A stretch of DNA of 11,299 nt, from the NCBI GenBank assembly GCA_002371025.1, contig DFFQ01000234.1, positions 1 through 11,299 of the forward strand, written 5' to 3'. This DNA comes from Lachnospiraceae bacterium UBA3772 (lineage in GTDB: Bacteria; Bacillota; Clostridia; Lachnospirales; Lachnospiraceae). The notes below the pieces were generated by a model, which saw only the letters and a program-made list of their open reading frames with translations, was not told the DNA's origin and did no database searches. Position 1 is the first letter of the stretch, and every line of letters begins with the position of its first letter. A program made the translations under genes and the position numbers. Positions 1 to 6,184 of the stretch are shown piece after piece.

Positions 1-2
1 AC

Positions 3-2660
3 AGTGATACTAAGGTTTATGATGGAACAGCACTTACAAAGAACAGCTTTACAGCAGATACTCTGGCAACTGGTGACAGCATAGCAGCAGGAGATATCGT
101 GATCACCGGTACTCAGACTGATGTTGGTAAATCTGATAATATAGCAAGTGCCGCTGTGATAAAGAATTCTAACGGTGCTAATGTAACTTCAAGCTATGAC
201 ATTACATATGTTAAGGGCGAACTTGAAGTAACGCCTAAGGCAATAATTGTAAAAGCAAATGATAAGACTAAGACCTATGGAGAAGCTGATCCAACATTTG
301 ACGTAACTATAACCGGAATGGTGGATGGAGAAGATGAAATTACATACACAATAAGCCGTGAAACAGGTGACAATGTTGGTGAATATATAATCAGTCCATC
401 AGGCGACACAACCCAGGGTAACTATTCAGTAACTTACGAAACAGGAACTCTTACAATTGGAAAGAGATCCGTAACAGTAACCATTACCGGTCATAATAAT
501 TCAGCTGTTTATGATGGAAATAGCCATAGCATCAGCGGATATGATGTATCAGTCAGCGATAGTCTTTATAGTAATTCTGATATTGGATTTACTGGAAGTA
601 ATATAGCACTTCGTACAGAAGTTGGAACTACAGTAATGGGACTTAACGCTGAACAGTTTACAAATAATAATGATAACTTTGATGTAACATTTACGGTAAC
701 AGATGGTTATCAGACAATTATTAAAGCTAATAATACTGTTGAAGTAACACTTAATGACTGGACATATGGAAAGACTGCAGAAGAACCTTCTGTAAATGCA
801 ACATTTGGATCAGATGAAGTGGTTTATACATACTACACTAACGAAGCATGTACTATTAAGACCGGAACTTCAAATGGAGCTTCAAGTGAGGGCGGAAAGC
901 CAACACTGGCAGGTACATACTTTGTTAAGGCTGAGATAGCTGAAACCGATAATTATAATGCAGCTTCGGGCGTAGATTCATTTGAAATTAATAAAGCTAT
1001 TATTAGAGTGGCAGCAGATGATAAGAGCAGCAAATATAAGAATGATATTGTAGAACTTACCTGGCAGATATCTGGAGACTATATTGAAGGTGACGAGCTT
1101 GGTATAACAGCTTCTACAACAGCTACAAATAATTCAGTAGTTGGCGAATATCCTATTACACTTAGCTGGAACAATAATACAAATTATAGTGCTACACTTA
1201 TAGCTGGAACTTACACAATTACAAAGACAGATCTCAGTGTTTCAGCATCTGCATATTCAGGAGTCTATGACGGAGAGGAACATGGTATAACTGTTGACGT
1301 TGATGGAAATGAAGAAGCTGTGGTTTACTACAGTGATACAACAGCTCTTACAACCGAAAATTATGATACTGCAGGAAGCAGAATTGCACCAACAAGAAAA
1401 GATGTTGGAGTAACAACAGTTTACTATTATGTTTCAACTGGAAATTATAGTCCGGATCCTATTAAGGGAAGTAAGGACATTACTATTACCAGTGCAGAAG
1501 TAACTGTAACAGCAGATGACATTTCAAAGAAATATGGAGAGAATGATCCTAAATTTACAGCAACAATTACCGGTCTCATTGAGGGTGATGGTGAAGAGTT
1601 GATCGTTTACGTATTAGCATCTGAGCATGACGAAGAAGCAGGAGAATATGATATTACTGCAACAGGTGATGAAGTTCAGGGTAACTACACTGTGAAGTTT
1701 GTAGGTGGTAAATTTACTATCGAAAAAGCTGATCAGGAAGCTCCGGATGCAACTACTATAACAGTACATAACATTGAAGATGAAGCATTAGTAATTGCTT
1801 CTATAGAAGGTGTTGATGATTCAATGGAATACAGTACTGATGGTGGTGAGACCTGGATACCTGTAGAAGATGGACAGACTACTATTGAAAACCTTAAAGT
1901 TGGTGAAATCCTCATCAGATTTAAAGAGGACGAAAACCATAATGCAGGAACTATCATAACAATTAAAGTGTCTGCTAAGGGAGATGTTGAAGTATCTACA
2001 AGAAAGATCGGAGATGTACCTGATATTACAGTAAGTAATTCAAAAGAAGAGATGTTCGATAAATTACTGGATGATACTGAAAAGGCTGCAAGAGTAGATG
2101 GAAAAGATGTTGATTTCTATCTTACTGAAGAAGATAAGACTTCATCAGTATCTGAAGCTGATAAGAAACTTGTTCAAGGAGCACTTAAAGAAGGCGAAGT
2201 AGTCGGTATTTACCTTGATATTAATCTCTTTAAGCAGATAGAAAATGAAGAAGCTGTTCAGATACACGAAACAAATGGTTACTTAATAAGCTTCATTATA
2301 AAGTTACCTGAAAAACTTATTAATAAAGATGGTAAGGTAACAAGAAGCTATAGAGTATTAAGAATCCATAATGGTGTTATAGAAGAAGTAACATCTTCTT
2401 ATGACAGCACAAATGAAAGCATAGATACCGGATCTGATAACTTCTCGATATTTGTAATCGTTTATAAGGATGCTATCGAAGAAAAAGAAGCACCTGAACC
2501 AGCGAAAGATGCAACTGTCGAAGATAAGACAGATGGAAATACAGATATCTATAGAACTGGAGATGATACACCATTATCAGTTATGATGCTTATCATGGTA
2601 CTCAGCTTAGGTGGATGCGCAGTTGTAATAAATAAAAAGAGAAACAAGAAAGATCAGTAA
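3..2660 (+). CDS. MBG/YDG-repeat cell-surface protein, 5'-truncated by window edge
   Basis: C-terminal 885 residues of a secreted surface protein; the frame is open to the window edge, so the GTG at 99 is an internal Val codon and not a start. Numbering from base 3, about seven beta-rich modules follow one another. YDG-type modules with K/AVYDG- or WTYG-like cores lie near residues 1-78, 155-242, 243-332 and 410-498. MBG-type modules, two of them with a clear K-x-YGE-x-DP-x-F core, lie near 79-154, 333-409 and 499-576. Then come a smaller beta module (577-658) and a C-terminal domain (659-822) of the kind often seen at the end of Lachnospiraceae surface proteins. An acidic linker leads to YRTGDDTP (850-857), a hydrophobic segment (about 858-877) and a KKRNKK tail, which is a sortase-type anchor layout with an atypical motif. 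MBG modules are thought to be extracellular spacers or adhesive repeats; the ligand is unknown. A hairpin terminator follows the stop codon. Confidence 0.88.
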   Translation, partial: SDTKVYDGTALTKNSFTADTLATGDSIAAGDIVITGTQTDVGKSDNIASAAVIKNSNGANVTSSYDITYVKGELEVTPKAIIVKANDKTKTYGEADPTFDVTITGMVDGEDEITYTISRETGDNVGEYIISPSGDTTQGNYSVTYETGTLTIGKRSVTVTITGHNNSAVYDGNSHSISGYDVSVSDSLYSNSDIGFTGSNIALRTEVGTTVMGLNAEQFTNNNDNFDVTFTVTDGYQTIIKANNTVEVTLNDWTYGKTAEEPSVNATFGSDEVVYTYYTNEACTIKTGTSNGASSEGGKPTLAGTYFVKAEIAETDNYNAASGVDSFEINKAIIRVAADDKSSKYKNDIVELTWQISGDYIEGDELGITASTTATNNSVVGEYPITLSWNNNTNYSATLIAGTYTITKTDLSVSASAYSGVYDGEEHGITVDVDGNEEAVVYYSDTTALTTENYDTAGSRIAPTRKDVGVTTVYYYVSTGNYSPDPIKGSKDITITSAEVTVTADDISKKYGENDPKFTATITGLIEGDGEELIVYVLASEHDEEAGEYDITATGDEVQGNYTVKFVGGKFTIEKADQEAPDATTITVHNIEDEALVIASIEGVDDSMEYSTDGGETWIPVEDGQTTIENLKVGEILIRFKEDENHNAGTIITIKVSAKGDVEVSTRKIGDVPDITVSNSKEEMFDKLLDDTEKAARVDGKDVDFYLTEEDKTSSVSEADKKLVQGALKEGEVVGIYLDINLFKQIENEEAVQIHETNGYLISFIIKLPEKLINKDGKVTRSYRVLRIHNGVIEEVTSSYDSTNESIDTGSDNFSIFVIVYKDAIEEKEAPEPAKDATVEDKTDGNTDIYRTGDDTPLSVMMLIMVLSLGGCAVVINKKRNKKDQ

Positions 2661-2685
2661 TTAATAATGATTTTTGATTAACACA

Positions 2686-2722
2686 GTGAGCCATAGCCCC
2701 CGGGACTATGGCTCACTTTTTT
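2686..2722 (+). terminator. Rho-independent terminator, hairpin A of repeat copy 1
   Basis: An 11-bp perfect stem (GTGAGCCATAG, 2686-2696, with CTATGGCTCAC, 2706-2716) is closed by a CCCCCGGGA loop and followed by six T residues (2717-2722). It starts 25 bp after the surface-protein stop codon and is the natural end of that transcript. A TTAACA/TGTTAA pair (2678-2683 and 2722-2727) extends the symmetry. The same hairpin, slightly changed, follows hemW at 9207-9237. Confidence 0.85.
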
Positions 2723-2768
2723 GTTAACATAAAAATGGACCATAGTCCCGGAGGCTATGGTCCATTTT
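2686..2768. repeat. Two-hairpin palindromic repeat, copy 1
   Basis: Hairpin A (2686-2716) and hairpin B (2732-2768) share the core CCATAG(T/C)CCC and its complement but differ in their outer bases (GAGCCATAG against GGACCATAG). Hairpin B has a 14-bp perfect stem, AAAATGGACCATAG at 2732-2745 with its complement at 2755-2768, and a TCCCGGAGG loop. The A-then-B order recurs at 9207-9316, including an identical 23-nt stretch (2723-2745 and 9258-9280). This is a dispersed intergenic repeat; its family is not recognised. Confidence 0.85.
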
Positions 2769-2788
2769 GGGTTTTCATTTTGGGTTTT
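2763..2788. repeat. 13-nt tandem repeat, two units
   Basis: The unit CATTTTGGGTTTT occurs twice head to tail (2763-2775 and 2776-2788), and a third CAT follows. It starts inside the right arm of hairpin B, so it looks like slippage duplication at the edge of the palindrome. No function is evident. Confidence 0.8.
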
Positions 2789-2801
2789 CATGGCTTTTTT
2801 C

Positions 2802-2830
2802 TTGCTAGTAAAATAAAAAAATGATAAAAT
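2802..2830 (+). promoter_or_regulatory. Predicted sigma-A promoter for the LURP-one-like gene
   Basis: A TTGCTA -35-like box (2802-2807), a 17-nt AT-rich spacer and a TAAAAT -10 box (2825-2830) preceded by TG (2822-2823) form an extended -10 promoter. Transcription would start near 2837, giving a leader of about 65 nt. It lies downstream of the two hairpins, so the gene is probably transcribed separately from the surface-protein gene. Confidence 0.5.
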
Positions 2831-2901
2831 GTAGAAAGGTATGTAATACAATAGGATAAGTGTTGTTGCATGCTAAAATTTTGTTATCGGGGTAAATGAT
2901 T

Positions 2902-3405
2902 ATGCCAAGACTTTATATTAAAGCTAAAGATTTAGAAGAAAGCGATGTAGTAAAGGTATTTGATGATAAGGGAAAGGAAGTTTATTATTTAAAAGACGAC
3001 TTCATTGCTACAGGACATAGAATAAAAATATTCCTTGCGGGTACTATCAGTGAATGTGGATATGTACAGGAAAAAGATGGCGGAAATGGAAGACTTAAGT
3101 TCGAGTTTGCTGCCAGAGATAAGTTTGGTACAGTTCAGAGAGACTGGATGTCAAGATTCCAGAAATATGATATAGCTTACGATGAGGACTGGGTAGTTAA
3201 AGGTGATGCCGTTATCTGGGATTACTCTGTAGTTACAGGTTCTATTGAGGTTATGAAAGTTGAGAGTAAACCATATATCATTCCAGGGCAGGCTCTTAAT
3301 ATGACAGATACATATATCATTGATGTGGATAGTGAATCAGATGTTCTTATTTCACTTGCATTCGCATTTTCATTATATGCTCTTAATAAATATCAGTATC
3401 AGTAA
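2902..3405 (+). CDS. LURP-one-related / YxjI-like family protein
   Basis: A cytoplasmic protein of 167 residues with no signal peptide. The pattern resembles the LURP-one-related/YxjI family of tubby-like beta-barrel folds: an N-terminal MPRLYIK strand, alternating beta segments, W-containing strands (RDWMSRF, EDWVVKGDAVIWDY), a YIIDVDSESD strand and a closing hydrophobic helix (VLISLAFAFSLYALNKY). The length fits a single compact domain. The molecular role of bacterial members is not established; plant relatives are linked to defence responses and scramblase-like proteins share the fold. The ATG at 2902 is preferred over the one at 2896, because the GGGG ribosome binding site (2889-2892) is 9 nt from 2902 but only 3 nt from 2896. 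The gene has its own upstream promoter candidate and a hairpin terminator right after it, so it may be monocistronic. The family call is by sequence pattern only. Confidence 0.7.
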   Translation: MPRLYIKAKDLEESDVVKVFDDKGKEVYYLKDDFIATGHRIKIFLAGTISECGYVQEKDGGNGRLKFEFAARDKFGTVQRDWMSRFQKYDIAYDEDWVVKGDAVIWDYSVVTGSIEVMKVESKPYIIPGQALNMTDTYIIDVDSESDVLISLAFAFSLYALNKYQYQ

Positions 3406-3417
3406 AATAAGAGCAGA

Positions 3418-3445
3418 TTAGTTAAAGCCTTAATAAAAATATAAA
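3418..3445 (+). promoter_or_regulatory. Weak promoter candidate nested in the terminator
   Basis: TTAGTT (3418-3423), a 16-nt spacer and TATAAA (3440-3445) would place a start near 3452, inside the right arm of the terminator stem. A transcript starting there lacks the left arm and escapes termination, which would explain how the next gene is expressed. The -35 box is poor, so this is tentative. Confidence 0.3.
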
Positions 3446-3466
3446 AATGATTAAGGCTTATTTTTT
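3425..3466 (+). terminator. Terminator abutting the UPF0371 ribosome binding site
   Basis: A 10-bp stem (AAGCCTTAAT at 3425-3434 with ATTAAGGCTT at 3450-3459) with a 15-nt A-rich loop is followed by A and six T residues (3461-3466). The GGAGG ribosome binding site of the next gene starts at the very next base (3467), so the terminator occupies almost the whole intergenic space. It ends the LURP-one-like transcript or acts as an attenuator for the gene behind it. Confidence 0.7.
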
Positions 3467-3475
3467 GGAGGCACT

Positions 3476-4960
3476 ATGTATAAAGAAGGATTTTCAAATG
3501 AGAAGTATACTGAACTTCAGTCAAAACATATTAAGGAGAGAATAGATAAGTTCGGCGGTAAGCTTTACCTTGAATTTGGTGGAAAGCTTTTTGATGATTT
3601 CCATGCCAGTCGTGTACTTCCTGGATTTCATCCTGATTCAAAGATTCAGATGTTAAAGAAGCTTTCAGATCAGGCAGAAATAGTAATAGCTATAAAAGCT
3701 GCAGACATTGAGAAAAACAAAGTAAGAGGAGATATCGGAATCACTTATGATCAGGATCTTCTTAGACTTATTGATGCATTTACAAGCAATGGACTCTATG
3801 TTGGAAGCGTTGTTATTACTCAGTTTTCTGAGAATCCATCAGTTCTTAATTATGAGAAGAAACTTAAAACTTTAGGACTTAAGGTGTTCAGACATTACTC
3901 AATACCTGGATATCCTTCAAATATTCCTCATATCGTCAGTGATGAGGGATTTGGAAGAAATGATTATATAGAGACTACAAGACCACTTGTTGTTGTTACA
4001 GCACCAGGTCCTGGTTCAGGAAAAATGGCTACCTGCCTTTCACAGCTTTACCATGAAGCAAAGCACGGTGTAAAAGCTGGATATGCTAAATTTGAAACAT
4101 TTCCAATCTGGAATATTCCACTTAATCATCCTGTTAACCTGGCTTATGAAGCAGCAACAGCTGATCTTAACGATGTAAATATGATCGATCCATTCCATTT
4201 GGAAGCTTATGGAGAGACCACAGTTAACTATAATAGAGACGTTGAAGTTTTCCCTGTTCTTCGCACAATGATGGAGAAAATCCAGGGAGAGTCAATTTAT
4301 AAATCACCTACAGATATGGGCGTAAATATGGCCGGCTACGGTATCATTGATGACCAGGCCTGCCGTGATGCCGCAAATCAGGAAATCATAAGAAGATATT
4401 ATGAGGCTCTTGATAATAAGGCAAAGGGAAGCGGATCAGATGAACCTATTCAGAAGATTGAGCTTCTTATGGAAAAGGCCGGAATCTCAATTGCTGATCG
4501 TCCGGTTGTAGCAGCAGCAAATATCAAGGCTGAGGAGACAGGAAGACCTGCAGCAGCTATGGAAATGCCAGATGGTTCAATCCTTACAGGTAAGACTTCT
4601 GAGCTCCTTGGTGCTTCAAGCGCGCTTCTCCTTAATGCCCTTAAATATTTCGCAGGGGTAGATGATGCTGCAAAGCTTATATCTCCAAATGTTATTGAGC
4701 CTATTAATAACTTAAAGGTAAGTTATCTTGGAGATCACAATCCACTTATGCACTTGGATGAACTCCTTATTGCGCTTTCAATATCAGCTCTTACAAGTGA
4801 GGATGCAAGCAAGGCTTATGCGATGCTTCCAAAGCTTGCTGGACTTGAAGTTCATTCATCAGTTCTTCTTTCACATGAAGACATCGGAGTATTTAAGAAG
4901 CTTGGTTGCCATCTTACATGTGAACCAAGATATGAGAGAAACAAGTTATATCATAACTAA
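3476..4960 (+). CDS. UPF0371 / DUF1846 family protein
   Basis: A cytoplasmic protein of 494 residues, the usual length of the UPF0371 (DUF1846) family found in Firmicutes, Actinobacteria and others. The start MYKEGFSNEKYTELQS and the block VVVTAPGPGSGKMATCLSQ (172-190) are what I recognise as family signatures. GPGSGK (178-183) resembles a nucleotide-binding P-loop, although the family is not a proven NTPase. Further conserved-looking blocks are KLYLEFGGKLFDDFHASRVLPGF (split about residues 29-51), HPVNLAYEAATADLND (218-233) and KSPTDMGVNMAG (276-287). The biochemical role is unknown to me. The start is supported by GGAGG (3467-3471), 4 nt before the ATG and immediately after a terminator T-run. 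The gap to dtd is 71 bp with no clear terminator, so the two may be co-transcribed. No truncation or frameshift is visible. Confidence 0.88.
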   Translation: MYKEGFSNEKYTELQSKHIKERIDKFGGKLYLEFGGKLFDDFHASRVLPGFHPDSKIQMLKKLSDQAEIVIAIKAADIEKNKVRGDIGITYDQDLLRLIDAFTSNGLYVGSVVITQFSENPSVLNYEKKLKTLGLKVFRHYSIPGYPSNIPHIVSDEGFGRNDYIETTRPLVVVTAPGPGSGKMATCLSQLYHEAKHGVKAGYAKFETFPIWNIPLNHPVNLAYEAATADLNDVNMIDPFHLEAYGETTVNYNRDVEVFPVLRTMMEKIQGESIYKSPTDMGVNMAGYGIIDDQACRDAANQEIIRRYYEALDNKAKGSGSDEPIQKIELLMEKAGISIADRPVVAAANIKAEETGRPAAAMEMPDGSILTGKTSELLGASSALLLNALKYFAGVDDAAKLISPNVIEPINNLKVSYLGDHNPLMHLDELLIALSISALTSEDASKAYAMLPKLAGLEVHSSVLLSHEDIGVFKKLGCHLTCEPRYERNKLYHN

Positions 4961-5031
4961 ATGAGCTGATGAGACATATCCCGAATCTGGGAGTTGACGA
5001 GTCAGAACATAAATTCAAATCCGGAGTTAAT

Positions 5032-5493
5032 ATGAGATTTGTAATACAGAGAGTTACCAAGGCATCATGTACAGTTGAAGGAAATGTTACCGGTGCGATA
5101 GATAACGGATTCCTTGTATTTATTGGTGTCAGTGACTCAGACACAAAAGAGATCGCAGATAAAATGGTCCAGAAAATGACTGGGCTTCGTATATTTTCAG
5201 ATGAGGAAGATAAGATAAATCTTGCATTAAAAGATGTAGGAGGATCACTTCTTCTCATTTCACAATTTACACTTTATGCCGATTGTAAGAAGGGCAACCG
5301 CCCTTCTTTTACTAAGGCAGGAAAACCTGATTTTGCAAATGAGATGTTTGAATATATTATTGCAAAGTCAAAAGAAGTAGTACCAAATGTGCAGACGGGA
5401 ATATTTGGGGCGGATATGAAGATTCAGCTGCTAAACGACGGCCCATTTACCATAATCCTTGATTCCGACGAAATCTGCACGACTAAGAATTAG
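5032..5493 (+). CDS. dtd: D-aminoacyl-tRNA deacylase
   Basis: DTD hydrolyses D-amino acids, and misattached glycine, from tRNA and so enforces homochirality in translation; it is a homodimeric cytoplasmic enzyme. The 153-residue product begins MRFVIQRV, as family members do. It has the SQFTLYAD motif (77-84), GNRPSF (88-93) and NDGPFT (135-140), whose Gly137-Pro138 corresponds to the Gly-cisPro that rejects L-aminoacyl substrates. The ATG at 5032 is chosen because GGAG (5023-5026) lies 5 nt upstream and the protein then starts where the family starts. The frame is open for 21 further codons to an ATG at 4969, but that extension matches nothing in the family and has no good ribosome binding site. 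The gene follows UPF0371 by 71 bp. Its last codons are echoed just downstream (5510-5528). Confidence 0.95.
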   Translation: MRFVIQRVTKASCTVEGNVTGAIDNGFLVFIGVSDSDTKEIADKMVQKMTGLRIFSDEEDKINLALKDVGGSLLLISQFTLYADCKKGNRPSFTKAGKPDFANEMFEYIIAKSKEVVPNVQTGIFGADMKIQLLNDGPFTIILDSDEICTTKN

Positions 5494-5528
5494 ATTACAC
5501 AGATGAAATGAAATCTGCGCAGCTAAAG
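5470..5528. repeat. Imperfect direct repeat at the dtd 3' end
   Basis: GAAATCTGC plus a diverged tail (5470-5487, encoding the end of Dtd) recurs at 5510-5528 beyond the stop codon, offset by 40 bp. The second copy reads E-I-C-A-A-K-A-stop in another frame, similar to the Dtd tail E-I-C-T-T-K-N-stop. It may be a relic of a short duplication or chance. Confidence 0.4.
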
Positions 5529-5544
5529 CATAATGAATTAAATG

Positions 5545-5580
5545 TCATTAAATGATAAATTGAGGGAGATCATTTAATGA
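5545..5580. repeat. Perfect 11-bp inverted repeat between dtd and the kinase
   Basis: TCATTAAATGA (5545-5555) and TCATTTAATGA (5570-5580) are exact reverse complements separated by a 14-nt purine-rich loop (TAAATTGAGGGAGA). No T-run follows, so it is a poor intrinsic terminator on the + strand. It overlaps the candidate promoter of the following gene and could be an operator or mRNA structure; no regulator can be named. Confidence 0.6.
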
Positions 5581-5588
5581 TTTAAATT
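5560..5588 (+). promoter_or_regulatory. Candidate promoter for the kinase-lepA-hemW unit
   Basis: TTGAGG (5560-5565), a 17-nt spacer and TAAATT (5583-5588) each match 4 of 6 consensus bases. The start would lie near 5595, about 28 nt before the kinase ATG. The right arm of the inverted repeat falls entirely within the spacer, so a protein bound there would block polymerase. Confidence 0.35.
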
Positions 5589-5622
5589 AAGAAACACCGA
5601 CAATAAACAGGAGTATTATTAC

Positions 5623-6132
5623 ATGGGAAAGAGAAAAAACATTACTCTGATAGGTATGCCGGGATGTGGTAAGAGTACACTTGGTGTTATTCTTGCTAAA
5701 GCAATAAATTATGACTTCTTGGATTCAGATCTTTTGATCCAGAAGAAAATGGGGATTAAGTTACAGGAGATCATTAACCAGTACGGTAATGACAGGTTTA
5801 AAGATATAGAAGAAGAGGTAAATGCTTCTATCGAGGTAAAAGATACGGTAATTGCAACAGGTGGAAGTGTAGTCTATGGAGAAAAGGCTATGGAACATTT
5901 GAAAAATATCAGTACCGTTATCTATCTCAGACTCTCAGTAAATGAGATCTTAAAAAGAGTTGATAATATTAAGACAAGAGGAATTTCCATGAAACCGGGA
6001 GAAACCCTTGTTGATATTTATAATAAAAGAGTGCCGCTTTATGAGAAGTATGCAGATATTGTAGTTGACTGCAATGATATGAATACATCACAGGCACTTA
6101 GTGCCATACTTGAGGCGCTGGGAAATAACTAA
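5623..6132 (+). CDS. Shikimate-kinase-like P-loop kinase
   Basis: A 169-residue protein, the length of AroK/AroL shikimate kinases, which phosphorylate shikimate at the 3-OH with ATP in the chorismate pathway. Visible motifs are Walker A GMPGCGKST (11-19), FLDSD (32-36) matching the FxDxD metal/substrate motif, FKDIE (59-63), ATGGS (78-82), a lid with TRG (118-120) and RVPLY (136-140). Relative to classical shikimate kinases, the shikimate-contacting Arg of FRxxE is Lys60 and the third Gly of the GGG motif is Ser82; Arg119 and Arg136 are kept. The lid segment RGISMKPGETLVDIY is unlike AroK of E. coli. The substrate is therefore uncertain, and no aro gene is adjacent. The start has AGGAG (5609-5613) 9 nt upstream. 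Only 52 bp without a terminator separate it from lepA, so read-through into lepA is likely. Confidence 0.8.
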   Translation: MGKRKNITLIGMPGCGKSTLGVILAKAINYDFLDSDLLIQKKMGIKLQEIINQYGNDRFKDIEEEVNASIEVKDTVIATGGSVVYGEKAMEHLKNISTVIYLRLSVNEILKRVDNIKTRGISMKPGETLVDIYNKRVPLYEKYADIVVDCNDMNTSQALSAILEALGNN

Positions 6133-6184
6133 AAAATAATTAATAACTAATAAAAATACGTAAGGTCCAATATAGGAAAGAAAT

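Noticed and set aside
99..101. GTG at 99 as the start of the surface protein
   Set aside because: The same frame is open to the window edge, and the upstream codons encode a YDG-type module (KVYDGTAL), so the gene begins outside the window.
2686..2768. Palindromes as a CRISPR array
   Set aside because: There are only two hairpins per site, with no regular spacers and no cas genes.
4994..5020. TTGACG plus TCAAAT as a promoter for dtd
   Set aside because: The spacer is only 15 nt and the -10 box is poor; the start would fall on the ribosome binding site.
4969..5031. 21-codon N-terminal extension of dtd from the ATG at 4969
   Set aside because: The family starts at MRFVIQRV; the ATG at 5032 has a proper GGAG at 5 nt, while 4969 lacks one.
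4914..5258. Minus-strand open frame of 114 codons opposite dtd
   Set aside because: It is antisense to a conserved gene, with no recognisable family or ribosome binding site.
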